From assembly GCA_013339765.2 (NCBI GenBank), contig CM023449.1, forward strand, positions 110,849,849 through 110,913,848: a stretch of DNA of 64,000 bases, given 5' to 3'. This document shows, piece after piece, positions 11,588 through 23,468 of this stretch (its first letter is position 1; every line of letters starts with the position of its first letter). The DNA is from Haemaphysalis longicornis (taxonomy: Eukaryota; Arthropoda; Arachnida; Ixodida; Ixodidae). The position numbers were made by a program, and so were the translations under genes. Below the pieces are notes generated by a model. That model was not told the DNA's origin, searched no databases, and saw only the letters and a program-made list of their open reading frames with translations.

Positions 11588-14500
11588 TGGTTGAAGTAGT
11601 TTGGATTTGGAAAGGGGTGCACGAACGTGCAAAATTAAACGAGAACATTCACCCTTTTGTCAAACGACGACCATGGGTGCACGCCAAGAAAATTCATAGA
11701 ATGCCAGGATCAGTAAAGCACTAGAGAGCACAATCGCAGACCCTTTCTTTTAAGAAATACCTTATGTGTATGGTGATGTGCTGTGCTGTCGGTTCTCTCG
11801 CTTCTGGTTTGGTTCGTTCGGTGTTGGACTTGGTTTTGGAAGCTTTGCATTCTCCCATCGTTGTTTTTTCGGCAGAACTGTAGTTGATTTTAGTATTGGG
11901 CGTCTTAAACATGCAGATCGCGTTTTGCAGCATAGTACCGCAAATTTGCCCACAGCAGAAGAAGTCGGCACCTTTACCGATGATTATAATAATAGTCCGT
12001 TTGGAAATAAACGGGAAAACCTTCCGTCCCATTAGGCGCACCTCCGCGGCTGTTCACTTCTTCAAATTCTGAATTGTTGTGCTAGTAATATTGATGAACA
12101 ACTACAGTTAAATATATTTCACCCGAGTTTCACGACTTTGAGTATGACTAATTACAATGCTTATCTTGGTGAATTATATCGCACAAAATTGTTCCGCTTT
12201 TCCTGTGAGGAGTCAGCCTGCGCTAGCACGCAATTGGCAGTTCTGTTTACCGTGTTCGTTTATTTGCATTGAATGAACGGTTCGGTCCTCGTAAACGAAC
12301 AGATTATGCTTTTCAGCGGCAGATGTTCTGGCGAAAGCCCCAACAGCTTCAGTCTGCGGAAAACTGTGGTTGTTATTGTTGTTGTTGTTGTTGTCAGGTC
12401 GGCAGAATGGCCCCTGCTGTAAAGAGTAAACGAAAATATTTCCGTGATCTGATGTAATCTTAACCCGATATCTAAAGTAGCTGTAGAATGCACTAACACG
12501 TCCCTATCTTTGCATGTTGGAACGAATGAAACAAACGTTCTCGTTGTTGTTGTTTCTTTCGGCGAAGCACATGCCCATTTGTCGGATTGGCCAAGAATCG
12601 GGAGCTGGGAGGGGATAATGTGTCCATGTCGCAAAGTTCACAGAACTATGAATTGGAAACGTAATAGTAGTAGAACCATGCGTGCCGCGTGATGACGGAA
12701 CTTGATGACACGTAAGCAGAACAGGTGCACACTTGCCCTATAGAAACCTATTTCCAGGGAAGTTGTGGCGTGTGCCAGTTCGCATGCTGACTTAATTCGC
12801 GCCGTTAGACAAGGAAACGAAAGCCGTGAAAGGAACGCATACTCGGTGTAGTTGAAAAGAAGCTGGCCAGAGTAATTCGCCCCAAAAAAGAAAGAGCGAA
12901 GAAGGCGCTAAAATACGTGTAGCAGCAAAGAAGTTGTTAAAAAAATGAATGGCGCAGCTTGCACTACTGGTGCAAGGCTGGAGGAACAGCAGATCTAGGG
13001 GAGAACAAAGCTTCTCTCCAAAAGACAGTGGATCCCAGGAGAGAGAGAGCAGGCGGAAGCCAACAGTGCAAAGCTGTTTTAGACAGCACTGTAGAGCAAA
13101 GATCATTAAAGTATGTGCAATGTTGTATCCTTTTATTCAGTAGCAATTGCCGTCATCCCTTTAGTCGTCTTCCGGCGGCACAGCCTCATAGGGCAAGTCC
13201 TCTTCTAGCGCGTCTTCGCCTCGCTAGACCTCCACTTGCTCATCTGTTCCGGTGGCCGTCTCCCCGTGTGGATTGGGAAGGGATGGCTTGACAGATTCAT
13301 CGTCATGGTTTCCGGCGCGGCGGACCCGTTGCGCGCCGGTCGCTACATGACGACGGCGACGAAGGTGGGAGCGCCTCATGTGGCGTACGCCGACGCGCAA
13401 GCCTGGACGACGCCGGGCGGTCGCCGCGAGGCAGCCACTCACGGGCGCTCCGTATTTTTTTAAATACGATAGTCTTTCTTGGGCTACTTCAACACAGAAA
13501 TTTTGGTCTGTCTGTATGTTTGTCTGTCTGTCCGTCTGTCTGTCTGTGACTCGATTCAGCCACCCGGCCGAACTAAAGTTATATTGTGCAATAGTCTTAT
13601 ATACTCACAGCCACATGTAAACGTCTAAGCCCGGTTTATATGTTCATACTTGTCAACTTTGTTGAACAAGAACAAGACATTACCCAAATATAAGACAGGA
13701 CATTAGTACACAAGGGATATTTACAGTGTTTCTTTATTAAAAAATTTATGGATGCTTGGTTTTCCGATAGCGAATGATATCTCCATCTACTGCAGAAAAC
13801 CGCCGCCTCCTGGCGGCATATGAAAAATCACGCGGCAACAGCGACGAAAGGTTCCACTAGCTAGGTTCCATGTCCTGCTTGGAACGCACGTGAAGTACGG
13901 CCACGCGTCTCTATAAACCTTCTAGTCTGCCGCCTCTATTCACGCGAGTCTCCGCCGTACTGCAGCGCTGGCATCGAGGAGCCCGGCCGGTGGCAGTGGA
14001 ACGCGGTAAATTCAAATCGCCTTGCGCAAACCTTTAGTGTGTTTACCTTGGAATGAGCGCGACGGCACAGGAACAGCATGAGAGGTGAGCGGGAAAGCAA
14101 AAGGGGGCATTTCCTTGTCAAATGTCTACAAAGACTATCGTCTTTTGACGACATTTGCAACGAAAGGAGCAGATACGCGGCCAATTTTTTTTTTTTGCTA
14201 AAGCCCGTGCGAGAAGTTTGGGCACGGCGCCTCTAGCCGGAGACGCTAAGCAGTCGTCGCGACGCATGCGGTCATGTGCGCTCGAGGGTTCCGTCTACGG
14301 CGGGCTGATTTCGGTTGGCCTAAACAGCTTAGCTGTTAACATTTACCACCCCTTCCTAAAGGAAGTTGAGAGAAGTGCAAAAGCTGAAAGTGCGTCCAAC
14401 CTGAGTGGGAAATGCGTCCAATCGACCTTCTAATATCCAAATCCCAAATGAAAAACTAACCCATACGACGATTTTTCGCCACCAAACGCATCTTCGAACG

Positions 14501-15230
14501 ATTTAAACGTATAGCAATACGTAGTTTATGAGAGAAAAGTATACTGTTGTCCTCTTCCTTCACGGTCTATGTGTGTACTGTCTTATCTACAACCGTTCTT
14601 TTTTTGCGATGTTGAAGTAAACATTTCGACACAGTGGACGCCCGGTTTCACGCACGTGCCGCTTGTCCAGAAATCTTATCCGAGACTTTAGGTCAACCAG
14701 CCGGTCTATGAGAAAATGCATTAGTTTTTTTAAAGAACGCGATCAGTGCCCCTAAGAAAGCTTTCGGTTTAATAAGCACCGCGAAGCTCTGGCTTGCGAA
14801 GCATGCAATGAGACTTAATGCACTCAAGAAATGTTTTTTACTGCGCCTTCTCTGCTAAATATGTGCGAAAATCTGAACACCACTTTTGAAGGCTACACAA
14901 GGAAATAATTTCGGGAAGTTCTATAAATGTTTGGTTTTGTACATCATTGATCACAACATTTTTCTGTGTTCTGCATTTTCCAACTCAGATGTCGTGTTTC
15001 TAGTAGTGTAGGCTTGTTTTTGCTGCTGCGCTGTGGCTGTTGCTGAGGGACTTGTTATTGTGCACGTGCACGTACGCACCACTCTTCGTATACTTTTTAG
15101 ACTATGCATTTTTAACGAAAAGAGAATAGAAAAACTGCTGCTGTATATGCTGTGAGCGTGGGCCCACAGCAACTTCAAAGAGTATTTCGCATACCTTTTA
15201 ACCTGGGGACACCTAGTATTTTGTTAAAAA
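11588..15230. other. About 3.6 kb with no supportable gene
   Basis: The stretch contains a short (GTT)n run near 12369-12396 and an imperfect (TCTG)n run at 13497-13545. A GC-rich patch lies at about 13170-13450, and a CCGCCGCCTCCTGGCGG inverted repeat near 13800. Frames of up to about 110 codons overlap on both strands without motifs. No gene is claimed. Confidence 0.5.
13497..13545. repeat. (TCTG)n microsatellite, imperfect
   Basis: About twelve tetranucleotide units with a few substitutions. Confidence 0.9.
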
Positions 15231-15290
15231 AGCGATTGATTGATTGATTGATTAATTCATTTATTTATTGATCGATCGATCAATCATACA
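15231..15290. repeat. (GATT)n/(GATC)n microsatellite
   Basis: Four GATTGATT-type units grade into ATTTATTT and then GATCGATC, forming an imperfect tetranucleotide tract. It may be the tail of an unrecognised SINE. Confidence 0.85.
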
Positions 15291-15847
15291 CATTACTCCT
15301 TGAGTTTTACGAACAGCTCTGCGGACTTGTACGCAGGTAGCAAAGCGTGACCGGTCTTGCGATTTCAACAACAGATCTAGCCGCCAGCCACATTAGGTAG
15401 TCATGCCCTGCTTTCAGTTCTATGCGCATACGCCTCAGTCCTTTCGCCCTCTTTTTTGCTGCGTGCCTCTGCAACCGCGGTAATTAAGTACCAAGCTTTG
15501 CCGTTCACTCGGCGGATGAACAAACCCTCGCCTCCATGCTCGTTAACCAGCTGTTTCCGGGAAGTCGCTAAGACGTAGATTCCTAACGGCTCTCCTACTT
15601 CTCTAGTAAATAGAGCTGCGTACACGAGAATGGTGTACGAGGTGTTTTTCTCAAGTGAAGAGTTCTCCGAAGGAGTTAATGTTCTCGCTCTGTGTTTTGT
15701 TCAAGGGCTCACCGTGGAAAAGAAGGACGACAACCGTAAACATGTGCTCAAGTAGGCTAAAATTGGTGCAAAAATTGTGAAGCAAGGTGACGCTGAAGCA
15801 AGCAACACAAGTTACACGCAACTCACGTGCGTTCAAGTATGCGCATT

Positions 15848-15906
15848 AAGATGTATTTGGTTAAGAAACTGTCTAGATGGGAGTCGCAGGTTCAAGTTCC
15901 TTCAGC
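15848..15906 (+). mobile_element. Possible tRNA-like SINE head
   Basis: GGTTCAAGTTCC (near 15889-15900) resembles box B. It is preceded at tRNA-like distance by TTGGTTAAG, a fragment of box A. No cloverleaf or characteristic body can be confirmed, so this is tentative. Confidence 0.3.
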
Positions 15907-16710
15907 TCTTCAAATGTTTCGAACACAGCATCATGCCACACTGGCAGGAGTGTTGAAATACATAGTAATAAGGCTTCTCATGCGACTATCTGTACTTGAA
16001 AGAACTTCGTTTTTCAGTCCGGCTCCATGAAATCTAAAACTGTGTTCTAGCGTATACAATTGATTTGCTGCGATGAACGTATTAGCCCATATTTTTGAAC
16101 GTTACCGAAAGAAAACAATGAATTATAGTTTCAAATCTCGATAATGGGTAACAACTTTATATTACCATTACTTGACAATCAGTGTAACAGACCAGTGCAT
16201 TTAAAAAACACGCGTTTCTTTTTCGCTGACACTTCCGCGGAATGATTTTCGGCCTCAAACAAACAAGCTGCAAAGATTCATTCCAAATAGTCGTTGGCGG
16301 TTGACCTTACACATCAATAAGCTTGAGTTTCAGCAGGTGTGAATTCTTTCATCGGACATTTTGCTAAGCTTCCTCGGGAGTGCATCGCCAACCGTACTGA
16401 AGGGCAATACTTTATCACTTATGTGACGACTTAATTAAGTAAAAGATCTCATAACGCATTAGTTCCAATTAGATTCTTGTTAAATTAAGTCAAGAGAAGC
16501 TACGTTCGTGGCTGTTCAAAAACTATGTAATTTATTTTCGACGATTTTATTTCTTTTTGTTGAAATAGTTATTTCTAATATCTAGCGTTTTTATGTTACG
16601 GCTTCATTAAACCAATTCTTCATAGCTCAATGAAGGCGTGTTTACACTAAATGAAGGCGGTGGAACTTCAATGTGGGCATATATGTATCATTGTCTACTT
16701 TTGTGTGGAT
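15907..16710. other. No supportable gene
   Basis: AT-rich sequence with no frames carrying motifs and no repeats recognised. Confidence 0.55.
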
Positions 16711-16800
16711 TCTTCCTCTTCTTCTTCTTCTTCTTCTTTTCTTTTCTTTTTCTTCTTCTTGTTCTTCTTCTTCTTCTTCTTCTTCTTCTTCTACTACTAC

Positions 16801-16832
<32 letters not shown>

Positions 16833-16872
16833 CTTCTTCTTCTTCTTCTTCTCTCTTCTTCTTCTTCTTCTC
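16711..16872. repeat. (CTT)n microsatellite
   Basis: A trinucleotide CTT tract of about 160 bp with a few CTTTT and ACT interruptions. It yields poly-Leu, poly-Ser, poly-Phe and poly-Glu frames, none of them genes. Confidence 0.95.
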
Positions 16873-18682
16873 ATTTCTCGCAAATGTTGCTGCGTGTTTC
16901 TTTACCGCCACTGATCACAATGTGTCTGCCAAGTCCCAACCACAAGGCATTTGCGTTTCCTCGGCGTTGCGAACGAGCCCACGGTGCCAGCGGCCTGGGC
17001 CGACGTAGCGTGACTGGCGAGCTGCTTGCAGGCGAGAGTTGGCTCTGTTCGGATGGCGAGGAGCTAGAGGGAAACTTACAAGTGTCTAATTCATGCCGTG
17101 ACGAAGAGCATAACGACGTTAACGCACTCTGGGTTGCGAAACATGAAAACTCAAACACGCAGAGTAACAGCTTACAAGCTCTGTTCAGAAATGCCCTGGC
17201 TCACTGCTCGCAGTGTCGGCAGATTTCATGCGCAGAAATCGCATGGCCAAAAAATTTCATGGGCACAAAAATCGAGAAACTTTTCAGACGCAGGAGAGAA
17301 TTACAATTCGGAGAACGTTAAAGGTCCGAATTCAGGCGTAGAACGCGATATCGTTATTTGGCCGGTTCCACATTGCGTGAAAACTTTCCGGTGCTGACAC
17401 GTTTCCGCGTCTGCCCGTATACCATCTGTTGAGCTAGCGCCTAATGATCCCGGGAGTCGGAATTCACGAGCTCAGCAGGAGGAAGCGTGCTGTGGAATTA
17501 AAACGAATGTTCTGGTGTTCGCCTCTCCTATAGTGCTCCGCGCTCACCACCGCAGACTTCCGCCGTGAGAACCATAACATACACCTAAGTATGCTATGTG
17601 AAAAGAACTGAGATAAAATTGCTCTGGCCCTGAAGTTCTTTTACATTGTTTGAAGGTGAAAGCCTAGCTATTACAAGACTTCCTTACTGCGGCTCCTATT
17701 TGCGTGTATTTGTACCTTTTCGTTTCTTCGTTTTTTGGCGGGAATCACTTCGGCGGGCCCACTAGGCGGACTTCATAAGGCATGTCCCCCAGGATCAAAG
17801 TTCCCCGTGGCTGGCGTGAAGCTGTCTGATCACCCTACTGTTCATCGCATCCAGGCCATGGTAAACCTACAGGCCCGAAAAGGAACGCAGGTCCACAGGT
17901 CTAGATTCCGGGGCCTCCGACCCAGGAGGTAGGCCGTCAAGCTGCTCATATTGCAGTGCGGGAGAGCCTTCAGTCTACGCCTCCCTTAATTGCTTGCGAT
18001 CCTGCACCTGGTCCAGTTCTACATACCCTACCCTGCCCCTCAGAAGACTTTGTTAACAAGACAATCGCTAATGCTGCCGTAACACCCTCCACACTGCAGA
18101 AATGGTTGAACTTGGACTATTGAGGCTGTCCGTACTGTCCCCATTGCCAGCAAAATGTTTTAGGGCGCAGCCATTTGACGCACGTCCCTGGGCTTAGCCG
18201 CGTCGCCGTCGTCGTTACCGAGAGAACAATGGCAAAACCGAAGAGGGAAAGCAAGCAAAGGAGGAGGCTGTCGCGAAATTAGGAGTGGAGGGTGGTTTGC
18301 TGTGGCGGCGCGAGACGCTTCTTTGAAATTTGGGGAGTGGGGTGGGGTATGCTGTGCCCGCACGAAGCGCTCGACTCCGCGACGCTGGGCGAAAACGTGA
18401 GGGGGGCGTGCGCATTACGATGAAGGGCGTTCGCTTAAGGCGCAGTTCGCGGTACCTTCTTGAGACGCACTTCGCGCCTTCTTACGCAGAGGCTCACCGT
18501 AGCTGCCGTCGAGAGAACCCAAGAGTAAGTGCTGCCTCAGCGCACTGCAGCCATAAGGAGTGAGTGCTGAACTGTGAGTGAGGCAACTGTTCATGCGCCT
18601 CGTCAGCCGCTGCAAGTAAACGAGCTGTCAGAGCGAACGCCCAGCACTGCCGACACCTTGAAACCCGACAGAGTCCTGAAAA
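16873..18682. other. About 1.8 kb with no supportable gene; GC-rich toward its end
   Basis: From about 18150 the sequence becomes GC-rich, with a run of overlapping short frames on both strands. A motif TGTTTTAGGGCGCAGCC followed by GTC-rich sequence (18150-18225) recurs in similar form at about 19335-19415, so at least that part is a dispersed repeat. No frame shows recognisable domains. Confidence 0.45.
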
Positions 18683-18742
18683 ATGAGTGAGGGTCCCGGT
18701 GCATCTGCTTTGTCAGCTACGACAAATGCAAGTTTTCTGTAA
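18683..18742 (+). other. Short ATG-initiated frame, possibly a retroelement gag start
   Basis: An ATG at 18683 opens a 19-residue frame beginning MSEGPGASAL, and TAA follows at once. It lies downstream of a GC-rich leader-like stretch. The N-terminus reminds me of gag proteins of tick LTR elements, but no primer-binding site, LTR pair or continuing gag frame can be demonstrated. Treat this as a weak hint only. Confidence 0.15.
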
Positions 18743-20157
18743 CCATACAAATGTGTCTGTCTGAAACTCTACACCTCAATATATTTTGCACAGTCAAAAC
18801 AGCTAAACAGCTCAACCTAAATATCGTATTAGGGTGTATGGCAATCGCTAGCCAATTTTTTTCAGACCACAAACACCTCACTCGGCATTGTGTAGCTTTT
18901 GCATCTTCTTGTGACTTTTTGCCCAGTGCTCCGCCCCCTAACTCATCTCCTGATGACCCCCCGTATGAAGACTCAAATTTTCTGCATGCTCTAGGTAGTT
19001 TCACAATTACGAGTGGCCTTTCAAGGGTAGTGAGAGATTGGGTCTACTCTCAGCATCCCACAGAAATCACTGATCATCTATCTCCAACGAATCATCTCTA
19101 CTTCGTCCTCCGCTCCTTCTCTTCTTCCCCTTCCTCAACAACGACCCTGTGGCCTCCGCCATCTCAATAAATGTCATTCAATTCAATTCTACTCACGTGC
19201 CGCCACGTTCAGACGCCACGCGGCCCTCCTCAGGTTAACGCCTGTTTCCCCTGTGCGAGGATGCCGAGTTAACGCTGTGGAAATGCATTCAGATCTTCCT
19301 CTGAGCAGCCGTGTTCACATCGCGCACGAACCAAAACATGTTTTAGGGTCGAAGCCCCATAGGGGGTGGGGCTGTTGGTGTCTTCAATCGTTGTCGTCGT
19401 CGTCGTAATCGTCGTAAGGCTCATGTAGTCACGGTACTGAAACACCTAGAAACGCGTTTACGCCTCGGCTTCGAACCTAGCCGGTACTAAAAGAACACCT
19501 GGACACTTGTTGTTTATTTATTTTGTTTGTTGTTTATCTATTTTGTTTTATTTTGTTGTTGTTTATTTAGCACGAGGCGTTTATGCCTCGTGCTAGAGAG
19601 CTTAGTGCTTCAAAGACAAGAAACCTTTACAGCAAAGTTGTATACATCTACCCCCAGTGGTTTTGTCTCCGTTGGCAAAAACGCCAAAGCCCCAAGAATG
19701 CACTTATACACTGCACGCTTCACCCCTCAGCAGGTTTCACGTTAGTTGAGATGGCCGGGATTCATTATTTATGCATTTTTTCTCCGCTGCTGGCCTGTTT
19801 CAGTTGGACCCGCGAAGAGGGGCTCCGAAAGTTTTCGCTCAAGGTCAATGCCGCTTTTCACGCCGGCTTTTCTGCGACACGGAGCACTTTACACAAACTG
19901 GCAGATTTCAGCTGCTTCGTAACACGGGGGTACGAAATGTGCTGGAAGATTGTTCTATGTGTATGATGTATGTTTGTGTGCATGTATGTATGTATGCATG
20001 CATGTATATTATAATTAGTGTATGTACACTTATCAACAAGATTCCGTTAAAGAGTACAGGTCTCTGTTGCATTGGTTAAAATGCCTTCAAATTAGTTTTA
20101 GAAAAGAAACGGCTTTTTCCCTGGAACTCTTGCGACAGAAATGGTTTTACTCAGTTA
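18743..20157. other. About 1.4 kb with no supportable gene
   Basis: A 139-codon frame at 18751-19170 has no recognisable domain. It ends just before AATAAATGTCATTCAATTCAATTC (about 19166-19189), which looks like a retroelement tail with an AATTC-type repeat, so the frame may be degenerate element sequence. A (GTC)n run sits at about 19390-19410 and an imperfect TGTA/TGCA run near 19975-20010. Confidence 0.45.
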
Positions 20158-20164
20158 AACTATC

Positions 20165-20389
20165 TGAAGACCTGCCGCGGTGGCGGTGTGGCTATTGCGT
20201 TGTGCTGCTGAGCACACGTACGCGGTTTCGATTCCCGGCCGCGGCGGGCGCTTTTCTGATGCAGGCGAAGAGCTCAAACCCCTGTGTGTTCGAGATTTCG
20301 GCGCACGTGAAAGATCCCAGGCTGGTCAAAATTAATCCGGAGCTCTCCACTATGTCGCGCCTCATCGCCTGCATAGAGTCGGCGCGTTG

Positions 20390-20473
<84 letters not shown>
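20165..20473 (+). mobile_element. tRNA-derived SINE with long AATC tail
   Basis: A complete-looking SINE. Its tRNA-like head starts near CCGCGGTGGC (20175-20184) and carries a box B-like GGTTTCGATTCCC at about 20223-20235. The body contains GTGAAAGATCCCAGG and GGTCAAAATTAATCCGG near 20309-20341, and an (AATC)n tail spans about 20388-20473. AACTATC occurs directly on both sides (20158-20164 and 20474-20480) and is a plausible seven-base target-site duplication. The SINE encodes nothing and would rely on LINE enzymes for mobility. Confidence 0.85.
20388..20473. repeat. (AATC)n tail of the SINE
   Basis: About 21 tandem AATC units, uninterrupted. Confidence 0.95.
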
Positions 20474-20476
<3 letters not shown>

Positions 20477-20480
20477 TAAC

Positions 20481-20575
20481 TATCCACCGAATTCCACTGA
20501 AAGGTCCACCGAGACGGATGACCCCATAAAGCCTGACTATCCATCGAGACGGAACATCGACCGAAACTAAATGTC
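20481..20575. repeat. CCACCGAGACG-type degenerate minisatellite
   Basis: Irregular repeats of CCACCGA, GGTCCACCGAGACGG and CCATCGAGACGG. The same core words form a longer array at 30855-31060, so this is a dispersed minisatellite family. Confidence 0.6.
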
Positions 20576-21397
20576 GCACACTATTGAGGGCCCACTCTTT
20601 TATTCAAGACACGCATTCCTTTTCTGAAGATTAAGCTGACTGCGATACGTTCAAGTTCTGCCGAATGATACACTACGTTAATCACATTAGTGTTGTGACA
20701 ATCCATGTAGTCCTACGCAAAACACGGTTTTGCGTCAATGTAAAGCGTGGCGCATAAACGTTCCGTACAGGATGGCTTTCGTCAATATCGTCAAAAAAGG
20801 TTGACCTCAAAACAAACACGGAAGTTTGATTTTGAGTATGGCAATCTATAAGACTTATCTGTTTCTTTCGCGCATAAGGTACCAGCGCATGATTAGAAGC
20901 GTGTGAAGACTGGCCTTAAAATCGTAAAATTTCGCCAATTGCTTCCAAGCTAGAAATACGAACTTCTGCTAAATTTATTTTTTAGCAATGTATTGGCTAT
21001 CTGTCGAATTAGCTGACACACTCCTTAATATTTGGCTAGAATTAACGCGCAGGCAAAAGCAGCTGAACCGCTATGAGATTAAATACTTTCATTCGAGCTG
21101 CATTGGCAGCCGGCGCCCTCTCTTGTTCGCTCCTTCGTTTCTAGTATAGTTATCCACCCCTGTATAGTTGTTACTCCACAAACAGATAGCGGCAGTCTAT
21201 CCAAGAGCAACAAACATTCTGAAAACGTTAAACATAAGTTAACACTGGGATTCCGGAACCATACATGCAGCCATTATTTTGCGCACAGCCATGCATAGTG
21301 GAGGACTATGGAGTAACTGATGAAGCCTAATAACTTGAAACGTGCACTCAAATGTAGACACTGACGTTTTCGCTTCTCCGCCGTTACCGTACGTCGT
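20576..21397. other. No supportable gene
   Basis: AT-rich, unannotatable sequence leading up to the candidate left target-site duplication of LINE B. Confidence 0.5.
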
Positions 21398-21656
21398 TAC
21401 CAACACGCAGCGTTACTTAGTTACTACCAACGATTCTTCGTCACCACTACGTGCAGTACACGTTACGGAGTGGAACGATACCTGATTTGGCCCCGAGGTA
21501 CGAGATTTCATCAATTTATCGACGATTTCTGTGCGCCCGGCGATGCACCCCAGCTAAACCTAGCTTAGGCCTAGCACGAGTACGCCCCGAGTGCAGCGGC
21601 GGCGGCCTTGCGGCCTCACCTTAACCCGCTCGAGGGACCGGCGGAAAGCCGAAGAG

Positions 21657-23468
21657 ATGGCCACAGACAATGGACACCAGCGCACCGACTGATGCGCAAG
21701 CAGCGGCAACCAAGAAATTCTAACATTTCAAGTCGACCGGAGTGCGGAAGAATGACCATCGCGGTACCAGGAAGCCGACCTCTCCCGATGGACACGGAGG
21801 GGTGGAAGGCGTCCGGGCAAAGCAAAGTGAAGCACGAATGGCCCACCCTGCCAACGGTGAAGTCCAAAACCACGACACCAAAGCACCTACCCAACCACCG
21901 GGCCCGGCGGTGCGCACGCCGCGTGGCCACTAACATTACGAAGGGAGCATGCATGCCACCGACGCTGCCACGAGAGGAAATCAAGATCGTAATGCGGCCA
22001 CGCGGCGGTCTGCATGTAGGCCGCACGGTAGCCTCTACCATCATGTCGGCCGTCGTCGTGGCGGCGGGAATGACAAAGAGCACGGCAAGCGAGGACACCA
22101 TATGCACTAACAGCGGCCCAAAAACATATCGTCGTGAGCACCCCGGACGAAGGATCGAGCCGCACGTTATGCCCGAGTAACGCTTGCTCCCATCGGAGGG
22201 CAGAGCGACGATACAAACGCATACTGCAGAAAACGGCCTCCCACCGGAACGGTAAAAGGGTATCATACGTGGAATTGCAGTGGAAGACACAAACGATGAC
22301 CTGTTAGCTAACATCGTGAACCCTCCAACCCGCTTGCGATGGAGGCCACCGCATCGGAAACCTCCACTACAGTGATTGTCCTCTCGCTGGGCAGAAGTCC
22401 CGGAACTAGCGTTAAGTATTGGCGCCGAATACTGGTCACAATGCAGCCTATATAGGCAACACTACTGAGGTCTGCAGGCAATGTGGCAAAGTGGGGCACA
22501 GGAGCGACGTATGCCCAATGCCCTAACGGTAAAGTGTTCTTCGCTTGCGCCGCATTCAATCCAGGTCCCAACCACGAGACGGAAATGTGTCCCCCACTGC
22601 AAGCTTGCGGAGGCAAAGACACCCCACGGGAACGCCAGGGTGTACGAATCGATACAAGACGCCAGACGTGGTAACACGAAGGCGATGGGAACGGAAACAC
22701 GAGGCGCAGCAACCAACGCCATTAGGCCTAGCCACCTTCCCGCAGCTACCGACACGCAGCCGCTCGCGACACGGCAGCGGCAGCAGGCGGCGCTCTCAGA
22801 GCCGTCGACGTAGTGCCAGTCGAGGCAAGCAGCAGCAGTCACGTTCGCTCGAACGAGTGGCCTGGGCAGACGTCGCCCGCACGCCGGAAAGCAAGCAGCC
22901 CAAACGTTCACAACCCCATGACGAGATGTTTGCTGCACTACGACTGGAGAGCGAGCAGCTTCAGCAGAAAGTCGCAGAGCAAGGCTCTACCATCACGGCC
23001 ATCAATGCAAAGCTATCGCAGCTCCTGGCCCTACAGCAACAGCCCCAACTACAATGACAACTCATGCCAACGCCACCACCCCAACCCGCACTGCCTACAC
23101 CCGGCGCAGTCGTACCTCAAAACGACCTGTCTGAAGACGACGACGAGATGACGGAATCCGCAGCCGAGCCAAACCACCGAGACGACAAGACCTCCGCACC
23201 TACTCCCAAACGAAGAGCGCTAGGACCCGCCAAGCGCACGAAGATATCATACATCCTAGCCCGACTGGACCAGCACGATGAGCGGCTTGCAGCAGTCGAG
23301 GCCCGGCTCACCACATTAGAGCAAACGTGTCAGGCGATGCAAGGCAACATGCACGTGATGCAAGGTACTCTCCTTCAAATCCAAACGTTCCTCAGCACCT
23401 GCACTGACATGCCAGGCAATCACGACCATACCCAACAGCAGCGACAAACATGGCCAGAACACCGGTAA
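21657..23468 (+). pseudogene. LINE B ORF1, zinc-knuckle RNA-binding protein, broken
   Basis: ORF1 proteins of I-like LINEs coat element RNA and help nuclear import and nicking. The likely start is the ATG at 21657 (MATDNGHQRTD), but a TGA arrives after eleven codons. Further shifts follow, so recognisable parts lie in different frames. A CX2CX4HX4C knuckle (CRQCGKVGHRSDVC) starts at 22473, with a degraded second knuckle after it. A Ser/Arg-rich stretch lies at about 22740-22850. Two heptad-like helices follow, around 22940-23035 (LESEQLQQKVAEQGS) and around 23260-23350 (RLAAVEARLTTLEQT), suggesting coiled coils. The last frame ends with TAA at 23466-23468, overlapping the ORF2 start by 19 bases. 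A long minus-strand frame over 21616-22314 is a shadow. Confidence 0.65.

Noticed and set aside
16638..17321. 227-codon frame with a long poly-Leu run, superficially a membrane protein
   Set aside because: The hydrophobic run is the CTT microsatellite, with no conserved sequence after it.
18751..19170. 139-codon frame as a host gene
   Set aside because: No domain, no splice or start context, and it ends at a retroelement-like AATTC tail.
20388..20473. CRISPR-like or regulatory tandem array
   Set aside because: It is a plain AATC microsatellite at a SINE tail. Nothing else in the window has repeat-spacer structure.
21616..22314. 232-codon minus-strand frame
   Set aside because: Shadow of LINE B ORF1. 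The opposite strand carries the knuckle and coiled-coil protein.
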